A stretch of DNA of 48,259 nucleotides from positions 1-48,259 of the IMG/VR virus record IMGVR_UViG_3300023220_000133. One strand, written 5' to 3'. The translations under genes were made by a program, and so were the position numbers. Under the pieces are notes generated by a model, which searched no databases, was not told the DNA's origin, and saw only the letters and a program-made list of their open reading frames with translations. Below are positions 1-6,008 of the stretch, in pieces. The first letter of the stretch is position 1, and every line of letters starts with the position of its first letter. Origin of the DNA: a virus.

Positions 1-99
1 ATGTACTTACATGTCAAACAGTGGCGCAAAGCACCTTTATCTAGGCATGAAAAAAGAGAATGGGAGAAACGAGGATCGTTGGCAAAAGATGGAAGCCGC
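1..99. repeat. Inverted duplicate of 46161-46259, probable end artefact
   Basis: Base n of this stretch equals the complement of base 46260-n without a mismatch through base 99. It therefore encodes, on the plus strand, the MSNSGAKHLYLGMKK part of the methyltransferase-like gene found complete at 45749-46456. At 97-99 the sequence switches, over a shared CGC, to genuine left-end sequence. Open frames that start here (from 1 or 11) are chimeras of two genes. Most likely this is a foldback artefact of assembly or amplification. A real terminal inverted repeat is the alternative, but it would break the gene crossing the junction. Confidence 0.85.
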
Positions 100-389
100 G
101 CTATATTTTTGGCAGTCCACAATGCCGAATTTTGTGGTGGATTTGACATCAGGCACCCTGTGTCAAATAAATCCATATCAAGAATGTCTTTGAGGGCTTT
201 CTCGAGTCGAGCTATTTTAACCCCCTTCGCATAGTTGGCATCAATGGATTTTTTCAATTGTTCTGGTCCAGTGCCATAAAGTTTTTGAGACCTCAAAAGA
301 GCGTCATAATCAGCTTGAATCGCCTCAGTTTCTTCGCGGTGCTTCAATGCTTTGGCCGCCCAGTGTTCTTTTTCGTCAAACTCGCTCAT
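97..389 (-). CDS. Hypothetical protein, N-terminal 97 codons (continues at 48259-48210)
   Basis: Start ATG at 389 overlaps the TGA of the upstream gene (ATGA), so the two are probably translationally coupled. The frame reads MSEFDEKEHWAAKALKHREE and stays open to the contig end. Joined through the 13-base overlap to 48248-48210 it ends in ARKAMEISNDLNK and a TAA stop, giving 109 residues. The protein is charged and helix-rich (EQLKKSIDANYAKGVKIARLE), suggesting a short coiled coil. I do not recognise the family. In the window as given, the frame past base 99 reads into the inverted duplicate and is not real. Confidence 0.8.
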
Positions 390-604
390 TTGTTTTGCTC
401 CTTAATTATGGCAATTTCATTATCAATCACACCTTGAATTTTAAGGGTTAGTTCGTCGCGCAAAGCTATAGCCTCTCTTTTTGATATGTGCTTGCCTACG
501 CCACCTATATCCAAAAATATAACGACGCCTTCAACGCTAACGGTGATATAACTCTTGGTCTCGCACCAATCATCTTCGCCGTTGTGGCTGAATACATCAC
601 TCAT
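386..604 (-). CDS. Hypothetical small protein
   Basis: 72 residues, starting MSDVFSHNGEDDWCETKSYI. The middle (YITVSVEGVVIFLDIGGVG) alternates like beta strands, and the C-terminal half is a charged helix. No recognised domain. It overlaps the upstream gene by 4 bases and the downstream gene by 4 bases, so it sits inside a tightly coupled minus-strand operon that begins at 1328. Confidence 0.75.
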   Translation of the reverse strand: MSDVFSHNGEDDWCETKSYITVSVEGVVIFLDIGGVGKHISKREAIALRDELTLKIQGVIDNEIAIIKEQNK

Positions 605-783
605 TTGTCTGTTTCCTTATCAATATACTTTTCAGAACTTTTTTCGTCTAGATAGCATGTGAATATAAGGCATACAAACCCCCACAACGGAGAGTATTCC
701 GTAAAAGACAGGGCGAATATACACGCCGCGCTTCCAAATATGGCTATAGCATTGCGAATGCAGATATAAGTAAGCGTGTTCAT
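601..783 (-). CDS. Small membrane protein, two predicted TM helices
   Basis: 60 residues. Residues about 8-27 (IRNAIAIFGSAACIFALSF) and 31-45 (PLWGFVCLIFTCYL) are hydrophobic, and the tail is charged (DEKSSEKYIDKETDK). This suggests a two-helix inner-membrane protein. ATGA overlaps with both neighbours show operon membership. Function unknown; it could be a host-modifying or superinfection-exclusion protein, but nothing in the sequence shows this. Confidence 0.7.
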   Translation of the reverse strand: MNTLTYICIRNAIAIFGSAACIFALSFTEYSPLWGFVCLIFTCYLDEKSSEKYIDKETDK

Positions 784-1328
784 TGGCTCACCCTTCCTTT
801 TGTAAAATACTTGCCGTTCATGATATCTGACACAGCCCTTGTGCTGGTCTTGTATTCTGTCGCGGCGTTTGTCTGACTATTGCCCTGCACTTTAACGAAG
901 TGGATAATCTTCTCCGCTACCGCCTCTGTGATTAGCTTCCTGCGCCCGCTAACAGCCCCTAGTGAAGCATTGCGCATATTAATGTCCTCGACTGCCATTG
1001 TGTAAGGCAAACTATCTACAGCATTAACTCTGTTGATTTTCTTGCCTCTCAATATAACAAGGTCGCACTTGGTTCTTGCAAGGCGCTTAACAACTGACTT
1101 CAAATCAGCCTGTACGCCCAAGGCGCGCGCCGAGTAAACAACCAGCTCATCGCCTTCACCACAAGACCGCAGCGCCGCCTCTATGCCGTGTGATGGGTTA
1201 TATATATGGTCTTTCTCAACACCATACTCTATTAGTTTAGTGTGCTGGTCCTCGAAGGCCATGAAGTTCGGCTTGTCGGCTATCCAGCCTATAGGATGTT
1301 TTTTCGTCACTTTTTTAACCCTTTTCAT
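780..1328 (-). CDS. Serine-recombinase-like DNA-binding protein lacking the catalytic serine
   Basis: 182 residues. Residues about 12-95 follow the resolvase/invertase N-terminal domain: IGWIADK for the usual GYARVS strand, then Q..LIEYGV, the GDELVVYSARALG segment matching GD.LVV..LDRLGR, then DLVIL. The strand that should carry the nucleophile (ARVST) reads IADKPNF, so the catalytic Ser is missing. The arginines of the active site are mostly lost (ARALGV in place of DRLGR). The C-terminal 55 residues (AEKIIHFVKVQGNSQTNAAT, then TSTRAVSDIMNGK) resemble the Hin-type helix-turn-helix. It is the first gene of the leftward operon, right beside a divergent promoter, so a repressor or activator role is likelier than recombination (inference). 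Confidence 0.7.
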   Translation of the reverse strand: MKRVKKVTKKHPIGWIADKPNFMAFEDQHTKLIEYGVEKDHIYNPSHGIEAALRSCGEGDELVVYSARALGVQADLKSVVKRLARTKCDLVILRGKKINRVNAVDSLPYTMAVEDINMRNASLGAVSGRRKLITEAVAEKIIHFVKVQGNSQTNAATEYKTSTRAVSDIMNGKYFTKGRVSQ

Positions 1329-1337
1329 AATTAGCTA

Positions 1338-1365
1338 TTGTAATTGAAACTATCTTATGTAATAT
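1338..1365 (+). promoter_or_regulatory. Possible rightward promoter overlapping the leftward one
   Basis: TTGTAA at 1338-1343, 16 bases, TAATAT at 1360-1365. It would serve the small plus-strand genes from 1437. The -35 is poor, but the TAATAT -10 also recurs in promoters at 31701 and 31824. It overlaps the leftward promoter face to face, so the two could exclude each other. Confidence 0.35.
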
Positions 1366-1380
1366 AGTAGGGGAAGTCAA
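1352..1380 (-). promoter_or_regulatory. Leftward sigma70-type promoter
   Basis: On the minus strand: TTGACT at 1380-1375, a 17-base spacer, TAAGAT at 1357-1352. Start of transcription is expected near 1345, 17 bases before the ATG at 1328. It should drive the recombinase-like gene and the operon that crosses the contig junction. Confidence 0.65.
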
Positions 1381-1403
1381 GAAATGATTTGAAATAAACA
1401 GAC

Positions 1404-1431
1404 GCCCGCATGATGTGGGATAACAGGAGAG
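1404..1431 (+). promoter_or_regulatory. Leader hairpin plus ribosome binding site (copy A)
   Basis: CCCGCA at 1405-1410 can pair with TGTGGG at 1414-1419 around a 3-base loop. It is followed by AGGAGAG and the ATG at 1437. First of six related leaders in this block; the common part is AACGCC(C)G, a G-rich return strand and GGGAGA. Confidence 0.5.
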
Positions 1432-1436
1432 AGAAC

Positions 1437-1685
1437 ATGAGACAAGAATACACAATGGAACAGGCAGACATGGACAATCTAATAGAGGCGTGTCAGCCCG
1501 TAAGGATGATTGCCCTACAGTGTGGTACACCACGCAGCCCCCAACAGAATGCTAACGATGCGTGGAACAGCTTGGGCGCTAAGATGGGCTTTGACGGCTC
1601 AACTGTGCAACCCTCTGGTTCAAACCAACTAAAATTCACCGCAGTTCCCTTAGTACCCACAGGTGGCGACAATGACAATAGATGA
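1437..1685 (+). CDS. Hypothetical small phage protein
   Basis: 82 residues, MRQEYTMEQADMDNLIEACQ. The start at 1437 is chosen over the in-frame ATG at 1410 because AGGAGAGAG lies just upstream of 1437, whereas 1410 falls inside the leader hairpin. The second half (NAWNSLG-type segment: NANDAWNSLGAKMGFDGSTV) has the look of a short phage protein seen in many genomes, often uncharacterised. First gene of the rightward block. Confidence 0.75.
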   Translation: MRQEYTMEQADMDNLIEACQPVRMIALQCGTPRSPQQNANDAWNSLGAKMGFDGSTVQPSGSNQLKFTAVPLVPTGGDNDNR

Positions 1686-1851
1686 AAAGACATTCAAGGC
1701 GGTAAGGGATAGCCAAAAAATACTAGCTGAATATATTGTGCCTGATAGCGGCATTTCAGACCATGACGTTATTAATAGCTTATTAGGAGTTCTTGATAAC
1801 CGTGACCTTGTTAAATACATGAAAGACCACAAGGATATAGGTGATGACTAA
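1672..1851 (+). CDS. Hypothetical small protein
   Basis: 59 residues, MTIDEKTFKAVRDSQKILAE. The ATG at 1672 has AGGTGG six bases upstream and overlaps the end of the preceding gene by 14 bases. Acidic, predicted all-helical. No recognised family. Confidence 0.7.
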   Translation: MTIDEKTFKAVRDSQKILAEYIVPDSGISDHDVINSLLGVLDNRDLVKYMKDHKDIGDD

Positions 1852-1999
1852 ACAAGTGATTGATCAAAAGATTGCTAGGAAAATACTAGCCGAAGTGCGG
1901 GAATGTAATGACAATAATGCTGTTGTGCTTATCCATCTCGCTTTGATGGAGGCGGAACTGAGTGGCTACAAAGAAGGGTTTAAAGACGCAACAGAATAA
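1844..1999 (+). CDS. Hypothetical small protein
   Basis: 51 residues, MTKQVIDQKIARKILAEVRE, ending GYKEGFKDATE before TAA at 1997. Overlaps the preceding gene by 8 bases. Helical. The segment KILAE followed by a short acidic stretch resembles part of the gene just upstream (QKILAEYIV versus RKILAEVRE), so the two could be distant duplicates. Function unknown. Confidence 0.65.
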   Translation: MTKQVIDQKIARKILAEVRECNDNNAVVLIHLALMEAELSGYKEGFKDATE

Positions 2000-2013
2000 T
2001 TAATCACACAAAC

Positions 2014-2030
2014 GCCCATAGGAAGGGATG
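2014..2030 (+). promoter_or_regulatory. Leader element (copy B, degenerate)
   Basis: Keeps the AACGCCC core at 2011-2017, followed by GGAAGGG, but only three pairs (CCC with GGG at 2025-2027) remain. The AAGGGATG serves as ribosome binding site for the ATG at 2036. Confidence 0.35.
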
Positions 2031-2035
2031 AGACC

Positions 2036-2218
2036 ATGACATATACATTATTCATAGCCGAGAATGGCTCGTTCTTATGGGAAGATTGCGAAGTCAAAGG
2101 GTGCCCCAATCAAATATGCAAAGCTAAGGGCGAGACGCGCTTTTGCTGGCCTCACTCTAAGGGCGACAAATCGCTTAAGGAAATACTTGAATTAGGCAAA
2201 GAGCTAGAAACCAATTAA
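2036..2218 (+). CDS. Hypothetical small protein, putative metal-binding cysteines
   Basis: 60 residues, MTYTLFIAENGSFLWEDCEV. Cysteines at C18, C23, C28 and C37 plus H40 (DCEVKGCPNQICK, then CWPH) could bind one zinc. No family recognised. The start follows leader copy B. Confidence 0.7.
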   Translation: MTYTLFIAENGSFLWEDCEVKGCPNQICKAKGETRFCWPHSKGDKSLKEILELGKELETN

Positions 2219-2242
2219 ACGCCCGCTTGACGGGCAGGGAGA
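2217..2242 (+). promoter_or_regulatory. Leader hairpin plus ribosome binding site (copy C)
   Basis: GCCCG at 2221-2225 pairs perfectly with CGGGC at 2231-2235 around CTTGA, followed by AGGGAGAG and the ATG at 2249. Strongest stem of the series. No U-run follows, so it is not a terminator. Confidence 0.55.
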
Positions 2243-2248
2243 GAAACA

Positions 2249-2725
2249 ATGTCAGATCAGTTAAATATACATGACTACCTATCAGATGATGAGCTAAAGG
2301 AGATGGCGATAGCTAAAGCTAACTTCCTTTTCGATGCCTACATAAATGAAAAACATTTTAACAGTGAACGCATTGAGATGTTAGCCTCAAATTCTGCATA
2401 CGCCTTGGTATTCAAGAAGGTTGAGGAAATTATGAACGAAGATATTTCAAACCTTATCGCTGAGCAGACGGTTAAGATAATCAAGAAAATGTCCTCCTTT
2501 AATGTGTTTGGTTCTGACTATAGCAGCGGTAATAAGACCAAGGGACAGCAATTGCTCGAACAGACTGTTGTTGATAGCAAGCCTTTGATCGAGGAAAAGG
2601 TCAGAGAAATGATCTCTGGTATCACCGAGAGAGACCTTGAGCAAAAGCTTCTTGAGACCGTCAGTGAGATCGTGAGCGATGGATTGTTTTCGACGCGCAA
2701 AACCAAAGAAGAATTAGCAGCTTAG
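2249..2725 (+). CDS. Hypothetical protein, largest of the small-gene cluster
   Basis: 158 residues, MSDQLNIHDYLSDDELKEMA. Predicted almost entirely helical, with two copies of a similar amphipathic pattern (VEEIMNEDISNLIAEQTVKI and VREMISGITERDLEQKLLET). It may form a helical bundle or multimer. It lacks cysteines, signal peptide and membrane segments. No family recognised. Preceded by the best of the hairpin leaders, so it may be strongly translated (inference). Confidence 0.75.
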   Translation: MSDQLNIHDYLSDDELKEMAIAKANFLFDAYINEKHFNSERIEMLASNSAYALVFKKVEEIMNEDISNLIAEQTVKIIKKMSSFNVFGSDYSSGNKTKGQQLLEQTVVDSKPLIEEKVREMISGITERDLEQKLLETVSEIVSDGLFSTRKTKEELAA

Positions 2726-2733
2726 GAAGTTGC

Positions 2734-2757
2734 ACTAACGCCCGATTGGGCAGGGAG
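2734..2757 (+). promoter_or_regulatory. Leader hairpin plus ribosome binding site (copy D)
   Basis: CACTAACGCCCG at 2733-2744, with GCCC at 2740-2743 pairing GGGC at 2748-2751 around GATT, then AGGGAGA and the ATG at 2765. Confidence 0.5.
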
Positions 2758-2764
2758 ATATACT

Positions 2765-2908
2765 ATGTTCGGCATGAAAACACATGAAAGTGTAAGGTGG
2801 CACTATAGATACGCGGCCCTGTCTCGCGAAAATGCGCTCAAGGCATTAATGATTATCGACTCTTGCAGCATCGAGGCTGCGGAACGAGTGATGAGGGACT
2901 ATTTTTAA
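2765..2908 (+). CDS. Hypothetical small protein
   Basis: 47 residues, MFGMKTHESVRWHYRYAALS, ending AAERVMRDYF and TAA. Helical, weakly basic. Preceded by leader copy D, which supports it as a real gene despite its size. Function unknown. Confidence 0.65.
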   Translation: MFGMKTHESVRWHYRYAALSRENALKALMIIDSCSIEAAERVMRDYF

Positions 2909-2913
2909 TTAAC

Positions 2914-2940
2914 CACTAACGCCCGATGGTGGGCAAGGAG
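2914..2940 (+). promoter_or_regulatory. Leader hairpin plus ribosome binding site (copy E)
   Basis: CACTAACGCCCG, with GCCC at 2921-2924 pairing GGGC at 2931-2934 around GATGGT, then AAGGAGAG and the ATG at 2948. The first 12 bases match copy D exactly. Confidence 0.5.
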
Positions 2941-2947
2941 AGATAAG

Positions 2948-3142
2948 ATGAGTGAGATTGTAGCATCCATATTAATGTTGGCCGTGATAGGTCCGTGCAT
3001 TTACTGGTATAACAACGAAAGTTGCAGCCAAAAAGCTGTGGGTTTTGAGCAGCACGATTATGGCTTTTTCAAAGGTTGCATGGTGAAGCATAAGGGTAAA
3101 TGGCTGCCCATCGAAAACATTCGCGGCTTCGACGACAAGTAG
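2948..3142 (+). CDS. Small membrane-anchored protein
   Basis: 64 residues. Residues 3-20 (EIVASILMLAVIGPCIYW) form a single hydrophobic helix, followed by a polar domain with YGFFKGCMVKHKGKWLPIEN. The Y.FF.GCMV...G.W.P pattern occurs in small phage proteins of unknown function. Probable topology is N-in with the domain outside the cytoplasm (inference). Confidence 0.75.
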   Translation: MSEIVASILMLAVIGPCIYWYNNESCSQKAVGFEQHDYGFFKGCMVKHKGKWLPIENIRGFDDK

Positions 3143-3144
3143 TC

Positions 3145-3162
3145 ACACTAACGCCAGGAGGC
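3145..3162 (+). promoter_or_regulatory. Leader element (copy F, shortened)
   Basis: CACTAACGCC at 3146-3155, with GCC at 3153-3155 pairing GGC at 3160-3162. Here the ribosome binding site AGGAGG lies within the loop and return strand, before the ATG at 3168. This makes copy F a candidate for translational gating. Confidence 0.45.
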
Positions 3163-3167
3163 ATATT

Positions 3168-3281
3168 ATGACCCCACAACAATATAACGCCATAACACGC
3201 CGCGAGCGCCTACAAATGGCAGCCTCATACGGGTTTTGGATAATCATATCATTATCGTTAATAGGAGGATACTGTGGATGA
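3168..3281 (+). CDS. Very small membrane protein
   Basis: 37 residues: a basic N-terminus (MTPQQYNAITRRERLQMAAS), then one hydrophobic helix (YGFWIIISLSLIGGYCG). ATG at 3168 with AGGAGG upstream. Its stop overlaps the GTG start of the next gene. Confidence 0.6.
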   Translation: MTPQQYNAITRRERLQMAASYGFWIIISLSLIGGYCG

Positions 3282-3612
3282 GAGCGGATTTAAGGCTGCT
3301 GGTAAAGCAATCGGATGGCTTGAGGGTGACACCATTAAAACAATCATACAAGCCTACCTCGACACCTGTGATCCATGGTGCTATGATATGGATGAAGCGC
3401 CGAGGGATGGGCGTGATGTGTTTTTGACGGATGGTCATGGAGCGTATGCGGCGGCGGTGTGGTCTGACGAACCTTTAGTGTCCCTTGGTGCTTGGCTTGT
3501 TGACGATATTATTGATGAGGATGGAGAATTATTGTTTGCAGAACTCTCATTTAAGCCGAGGGCATTTATGAAACCAACACCACCCAAACAACAGTTAAAC
3601 CGGGAGGGATGA
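3274..3612 (+). CDS. Hypothetical protein
   Basis: 112 residues, starting with GTG at 3274, seven bases before the preceding stop; AGGAGG lies just upstream. Residues 33-80 (PWCYDMDEAPRDGRDVFLTD, then AAAVWSDE) follow the pattern W..M..APRDG..VLL......... common to a small domain in phage and prophage proteins of unknown function. A 32-residue helical N-terminus precedes it. Soluble, acidic. Confidence 0.75.
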   Translation: MDESGFKAAGKAIGWLEGDTIKTIIQAYLDTCDPWCYDMDEAPRDGRDVFLTDGHGAYAAAVWSDEPLVSLGAWLVDDIIDEDGELLFAELSFKPRAFMKPTPPKQQLNREG

Positions 3613-3613
3613 G

Positions 3614-3859
3614 ATGAACTGCGTAGATTGCAAAACAACCAGCCCCTTGGGTTTGATGATAATGCTTCATTACTATTGCATTTGCGAGGATTATTCTGGA
3701 GGAGGGAGTGCGGCAGTTGAGTTGTATGATGTATTTATATGTCACGGCTATTTGACGGATGAGGATTGTCTGTACGGAATGAAAAGAAACATAACCGACG
3801 ATGGCCGTGAATGGGTTGATCAATTGTTGAGGGTTGTTCCGGGGAATAAGTCCTCATAA
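3614..3859 (+). CDS. Hypothetical cysteine-containing protein
   Basis: 81 residues, MNCVDCKTTSPLGLMIMLHY. It contains a CVDC pair at the N-terminus and CIC at 22-24. No known fold recognised. The gap to the next gene carries a strong promoter, so this is the last gene of the small-gene block. Confidence 0.65.
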   Translation: MNCVDCKTTSPLGLMIMLHYYCICEDYSGGGSAAVELYDVFICHGYLTDEDCLYGMKRNITDDGREWVDQLLRVVPGNKSS

Positions 3860-3868
3860 CCCCACCAA

Positions 3869-3897
3869 TTGACACACCCCACAGCATAAGCTATAAT
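3869..3897 (+). promoter_or_regulatory. Perfect-consensus sigma70 promoter before the packaging genes
   Basis: TTGACA at 3869-3874, 17 bases, TATAAT at 3892-3897. Transcription should begin near 3904, just upstream of the ATG at 3917. Both hexamers match the consensus fully, so host RNA polymerase should recognise it unaided. It probably drives the structural operon. Confidence 0.8.
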
Positions 3898-3916
3898 TTA
3901 CAGGAAAGGGCAGAAG

Positions 3917-4093
3917 ATGGTTAGTGTCACAATATCCGGTAAAAAGCACGAAGTTCATGAAAATGGCAGGACTGTAGGTAGTTATGACACAAGTCGCGAG
4001 GCATGGCGTTATGCAGATAAGCTAACAGGTGAGGCAATGAACAAGAAGCAAGACACTAGCGAGTGGTCGTTCACTCAATGGATAAAGCAATAG
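3917..4093 (+). CDS. Hypothetical small protein
   Basis: 58 residues, MVSVTISGKKHEVHENGRTV, then SREAWRYADKLTGE. A beta-rich first half (VTISGKKHEV) is followed by a helix. The ATG at 3917 lies 13 bases after the expected transcription start with AGGAAAGGG upstream. Immediately precedes the terminase small subunit. Function unknown. Confidence 0.65.
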   Translation: MVSVTISGKKHEVHENGRTVGSYDTSREAWRYADKLTGEAMNKKQDTSEWSFTQWIKQ

Positions 4094-4106
4094 GTAAGTG
4101 ATTGAT

Positions 4107-4499
4107 ATGGCAGATAAAAAACTAACCCCCAAACAAGATTTATTTGTGCAAGAGTATTTGATTGATCTCAACGCAACACAAGCAGCTATAAGGGCCGGGT
4201 ACTCTAAACACACCGCACAAGAGCAATCATCAAGACTGTTATCCAATGTTATTATATCACAAGCCGTCAAAGAAGCTAACGCTCAACGCCTAGAGAACAC
4301 TGGGATTAATGCGCAATGGGTTTTAGATCAATCCGTCGATTTATACAAGGAATGCAGGGAAAAAGGGGAGCTAACCGCCGCCAAAGCCTGCATGGACCTT
4401 GTGGGCAAACACGTGGATATCGCCGCATTTGCTGAACGAAAGATACTTGGCGTTGACGATCCCCTGGCTGAATGGCTTGGCAAACTCCCCACTAAGTAG
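4107..4499 (+). CDS. terS: Terminase small subunit
   Basis: 130 residues. The N-terminal helix-turn-helix MADKKLTPKQDLFVQEYLID, then NATQAAIRAGYS, then A....SRLL, is the signature of the Terminase_2 family, whose ring recognises phage DNA and hands it to the large subunit. The C-terminal part (ERKILGVDDPLAEWLGKLP) is typical of a linker to the motor. The start at 4107 is preferred over GTG at 4098 because GGTAAG lies eight bases upstream of it. Several small genes separate it from the large subunit at 6009, which is unusual but seen in podoviruses. Confidence 0.85.
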   Translation: MADKKLTPKQDLFVQEYLIDLNATQAAIRAGYSKHTAQEQSSRLLSNVIISQAVKEANAQRLENTGINAQWVLDQSVDLYKECREKGELTAAKACMDLVGKHVDIAAFAERKILGVDDPLAEWLGKLPTK

Positions 4500-4574
4500 T
4501 ATTCACGCGCAACAATATTACAAAAGTGCTGATATATATGATAGTTTATAACAATAAACGAAAGGGAGAATGAA

Positions 4575-4712
4575 ATGACATTATCACAGTTTAGTAAAAT
4601 GATGCGGCCACAGATTCCAGAGTGGCAGCTTAGGATCATGGATAAATATTACGCCAGCGACAAATGCAAGGCAGGCATTGCCAGAGAGAAAGGGCAAACC
4701 AATGTACGATAA
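4575..4712 (+). CDS. Hypothetical small protein
   Basis: 45 residues, MTLSQFSKMMRPQIPEWQLR, ending AGIAREKGQTNVR. Basic. AAGGGAGAATGAA provides a ribosome binding site. It lies between small and large terminase genes, so a packaging role is possible but unsupported. Confidence 0.55.
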   Translation: MTLSQFSKMMRPQIPEWQLRIMDKYYASDKCKAGIAREKGQTNVR

Positions 4713-4848
4713 CCCAGGACACAAGCCCAAGAAGGTGAAAACCAGCAAGAGCAAGACATCGACCAACTCTAAGAGCATGTCGAAAGGCATCAACCTCAAG
4801 GCTGTTGGCCAGCGCAAGGCATACAGGATTACGGGGAAACTGCCGTGA
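4702..4848 (+). CDS. Very basic small protein
   Basis: 48 residues, MYDNPGHKPKKVKTSKSKTS, with many Lys and Ser and no hydrophobic core. It overlaps the preceding gene by 11 bases and the next by four. It may bind DNA or RNA nonspecifically (inference). Confidence 0.55.
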   Translation: MYDNPGHKPKKVKTSKSKTSTNSKSMSKGINLKAVGQRKAYRITGKLP

Positions 4849-5234
4849 TATTCTATTATTTATTGGCGGCCTTAGTCACTTGGAAATTAGGCAAGGAGTT
4901 GTGGCTTCTCCTATTCCCGCCTAAGGCAACACTGCCAAAGATGATATGGCCCGGATTAGCTTCGGTGTGGGCTGAATTTCCCGAGACCAAAAAGAGGCCA
5001 ATTATGCCTACCGGCCCTATAGAAGAGGCAGGTTTATTCCATAGGATGCTTGAGAATGCAAAGATAGAGAATGATTTAGATGATATGCGCGAGAGGGGCG
5101 ATACTGTGGGTTATGATCTTCTGATGGCATCTCTCGGCTCTCCTGCACCCACAACAGACCGTCAAGCAAGAAGCAGCGCCCGCCACGATGCAAGGGTAAA
5201 GACCAAGGCCGATGCTAAACGAGCAAGGAAATAA
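4845..5234 (+). CDS. Membrane-anchored hypothetical protein
   Basis: 129 residues from a GTG at 4845. Residues 2-25 are strongly hydrophobic (IFYYLLAALVTWKLGKELWL, then LLF), followed by a soluble helical region and a basic Ala/Lys/Arg tail (KTKADAKRARK). Function unknown. The GTG overlaps the preceding TGA. Confidence 0.65.
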   Translation: MIFYYLLAALVTWKLGKELWLLLFPPKATLPKMIWPGLASVWAEFPETKKRPIMPTGPIEEAGLFHRMLENAKIENDLDDMRERGDTVGYDLLMASLGSPAPTTDRQARSSARHDARVKTKADAKRARK

Positions 5235-5235
5235 C

Positions 5236-5439
5236 ATGACACCTGAATGCGTAATGCGCGTAATAGACTTTGAGCAGGATGAACTGGCGAGAGACATTGA
5301 GGCTCCTTTCGATAGTTTTAGCGTTGAACAATTACTGCTATGTGCCATCAAGGGGGCAGGTCTCGATGATGTTAAGTTTGTCCTTGAGAATACTGACTGG
5401 GATAAATGGCTTAAGCTGGCAAAGGAGATGGAAGTATGA
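5236..5439 (+). CDS. Hypothetical small acidic protein
   Basis: 67 residues, MTPECVMRVIDFEQDELARD. Start at 5236 has AAGGAA at good spacing and follows the preceding stop directly; the in-frame ATG at 5212 lacks one. Helical, acidic, with a DW.KWLKLAKEMEV end. No family recognised. Confidence 0.65.
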   Translation: MTPECVMRVIDFEQDELARDIEAPFDSFSVEQLLLCAIKGAGLDDVKFVLENTDWDKWLKLAKEMEV

Positions 5440-5612
5440 CACACAGTTCTGGTGAAATGGGAATGCGCAAGCATGGCAGATGCGGCTCACGCAACGGGAA
5501 TGGTAAATCTCCCAAGCTACGCATGCATATGAAGCGCGAGGCGGCAAAGAATGACAGGGTATCCAAGCCATCAACATGCACGTCGACAACTGTTAAGGAT
5601 TTGTTTAAATGA
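5436..5612 (+). CDS. Basic small protein
   Basis: 58 residues, MTHSSGEMGMRKHGRCGSRN. Rich in Lys, Arg, Ser and Gly with no hydrophobic stretch. ATGA overlap with the preceding gene and with the next. Function unknown; nucleic-acid binding is possible from charge alone. Confidence 0.55.
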   Translation: MTHSSGEMGMRKHGRCGSRNGNGKSPKLRMHMKREAAKNDRVSKPSTCTSTTVKDLFK

Positions 5613-5776
5613 ATGGTAAAGTAACGGCGGAAATGTGGGAAGAGCTTGCCCGCGAGCGCATTGACGCATCTAAGGAAACGATGCGTATAGCTAAGAGTTC
5701 GCTTATTATTTCTCGTATGTCATTGTGTATCGCTGTCGGCGCTTTCATATTTGCAGTTGTTTGGATGGTTCAATGA
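5609..5776 (+). CDS. Small tail-anchored membrane protein
   Basis: 55 residues. An amphipathic N-terminus (VTAEMWEELARERIDASKET) precedes a single C-terminal membrane helix (MSLCIAVGAFIFAVVWMV). Stop and start overlap both neighbours. Function unknown. Confidence 0.65.
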   Translation: MNGKVTAEMWEELARERIDASKETMRIAKSSLIISRMSLCIAVGAFIFAVVWMVQ

Positions 5777-5991
5777 GTGATAATGTAGTAGAGCTATGCG
5801 CCCATGAGACCATGACTGTAGACCAATGCCTCGCAACGGTTAAGCGGGATGGATTCAGCGATATATTGTTCATAGGATATGTGGGCAATGACTTAGCGTG
5901 GGGATCGTCAGAAATGGATAACGCCCGCGCCTTATGGCTTATTGAGATGTTGAAAAAAAGAATACTTGATGGAGAATTGGGATCGACGTAA
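5773..5991 (+). CDS. Hypothetical protein
   Basis: 72 residues, MSDNVVELCAHETMTVDQCL. Start at 5773 overlaps the preceding TGA. The GTG 48 bases earlier would extend into the neighbouring gene and lacks support. The pattern ILFIGYVGNDLAWGSSEMDN, then ALWLIEMLKK, resembles a small phage domain found next to terminases. Function unknown. Confidence 0.7.
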   Translation: MSDNVVELCAHETMTVDQCLATVKRDGFSDILFIGYVGNDLAWGSSEMDNARALWLIEMLKKRILDGELGST

Positions 5992-6008
5992 ATTACGCAC
6001 CAGAGACC

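Noticed and set aside
1-234. Open frames starting at 1 and 11 on the plus strand
   Set aside because: They join the inverted copy of the methyltransferase-like gene to the antisense of the junction-crossing gene; both parts are accounted for elsewhere.
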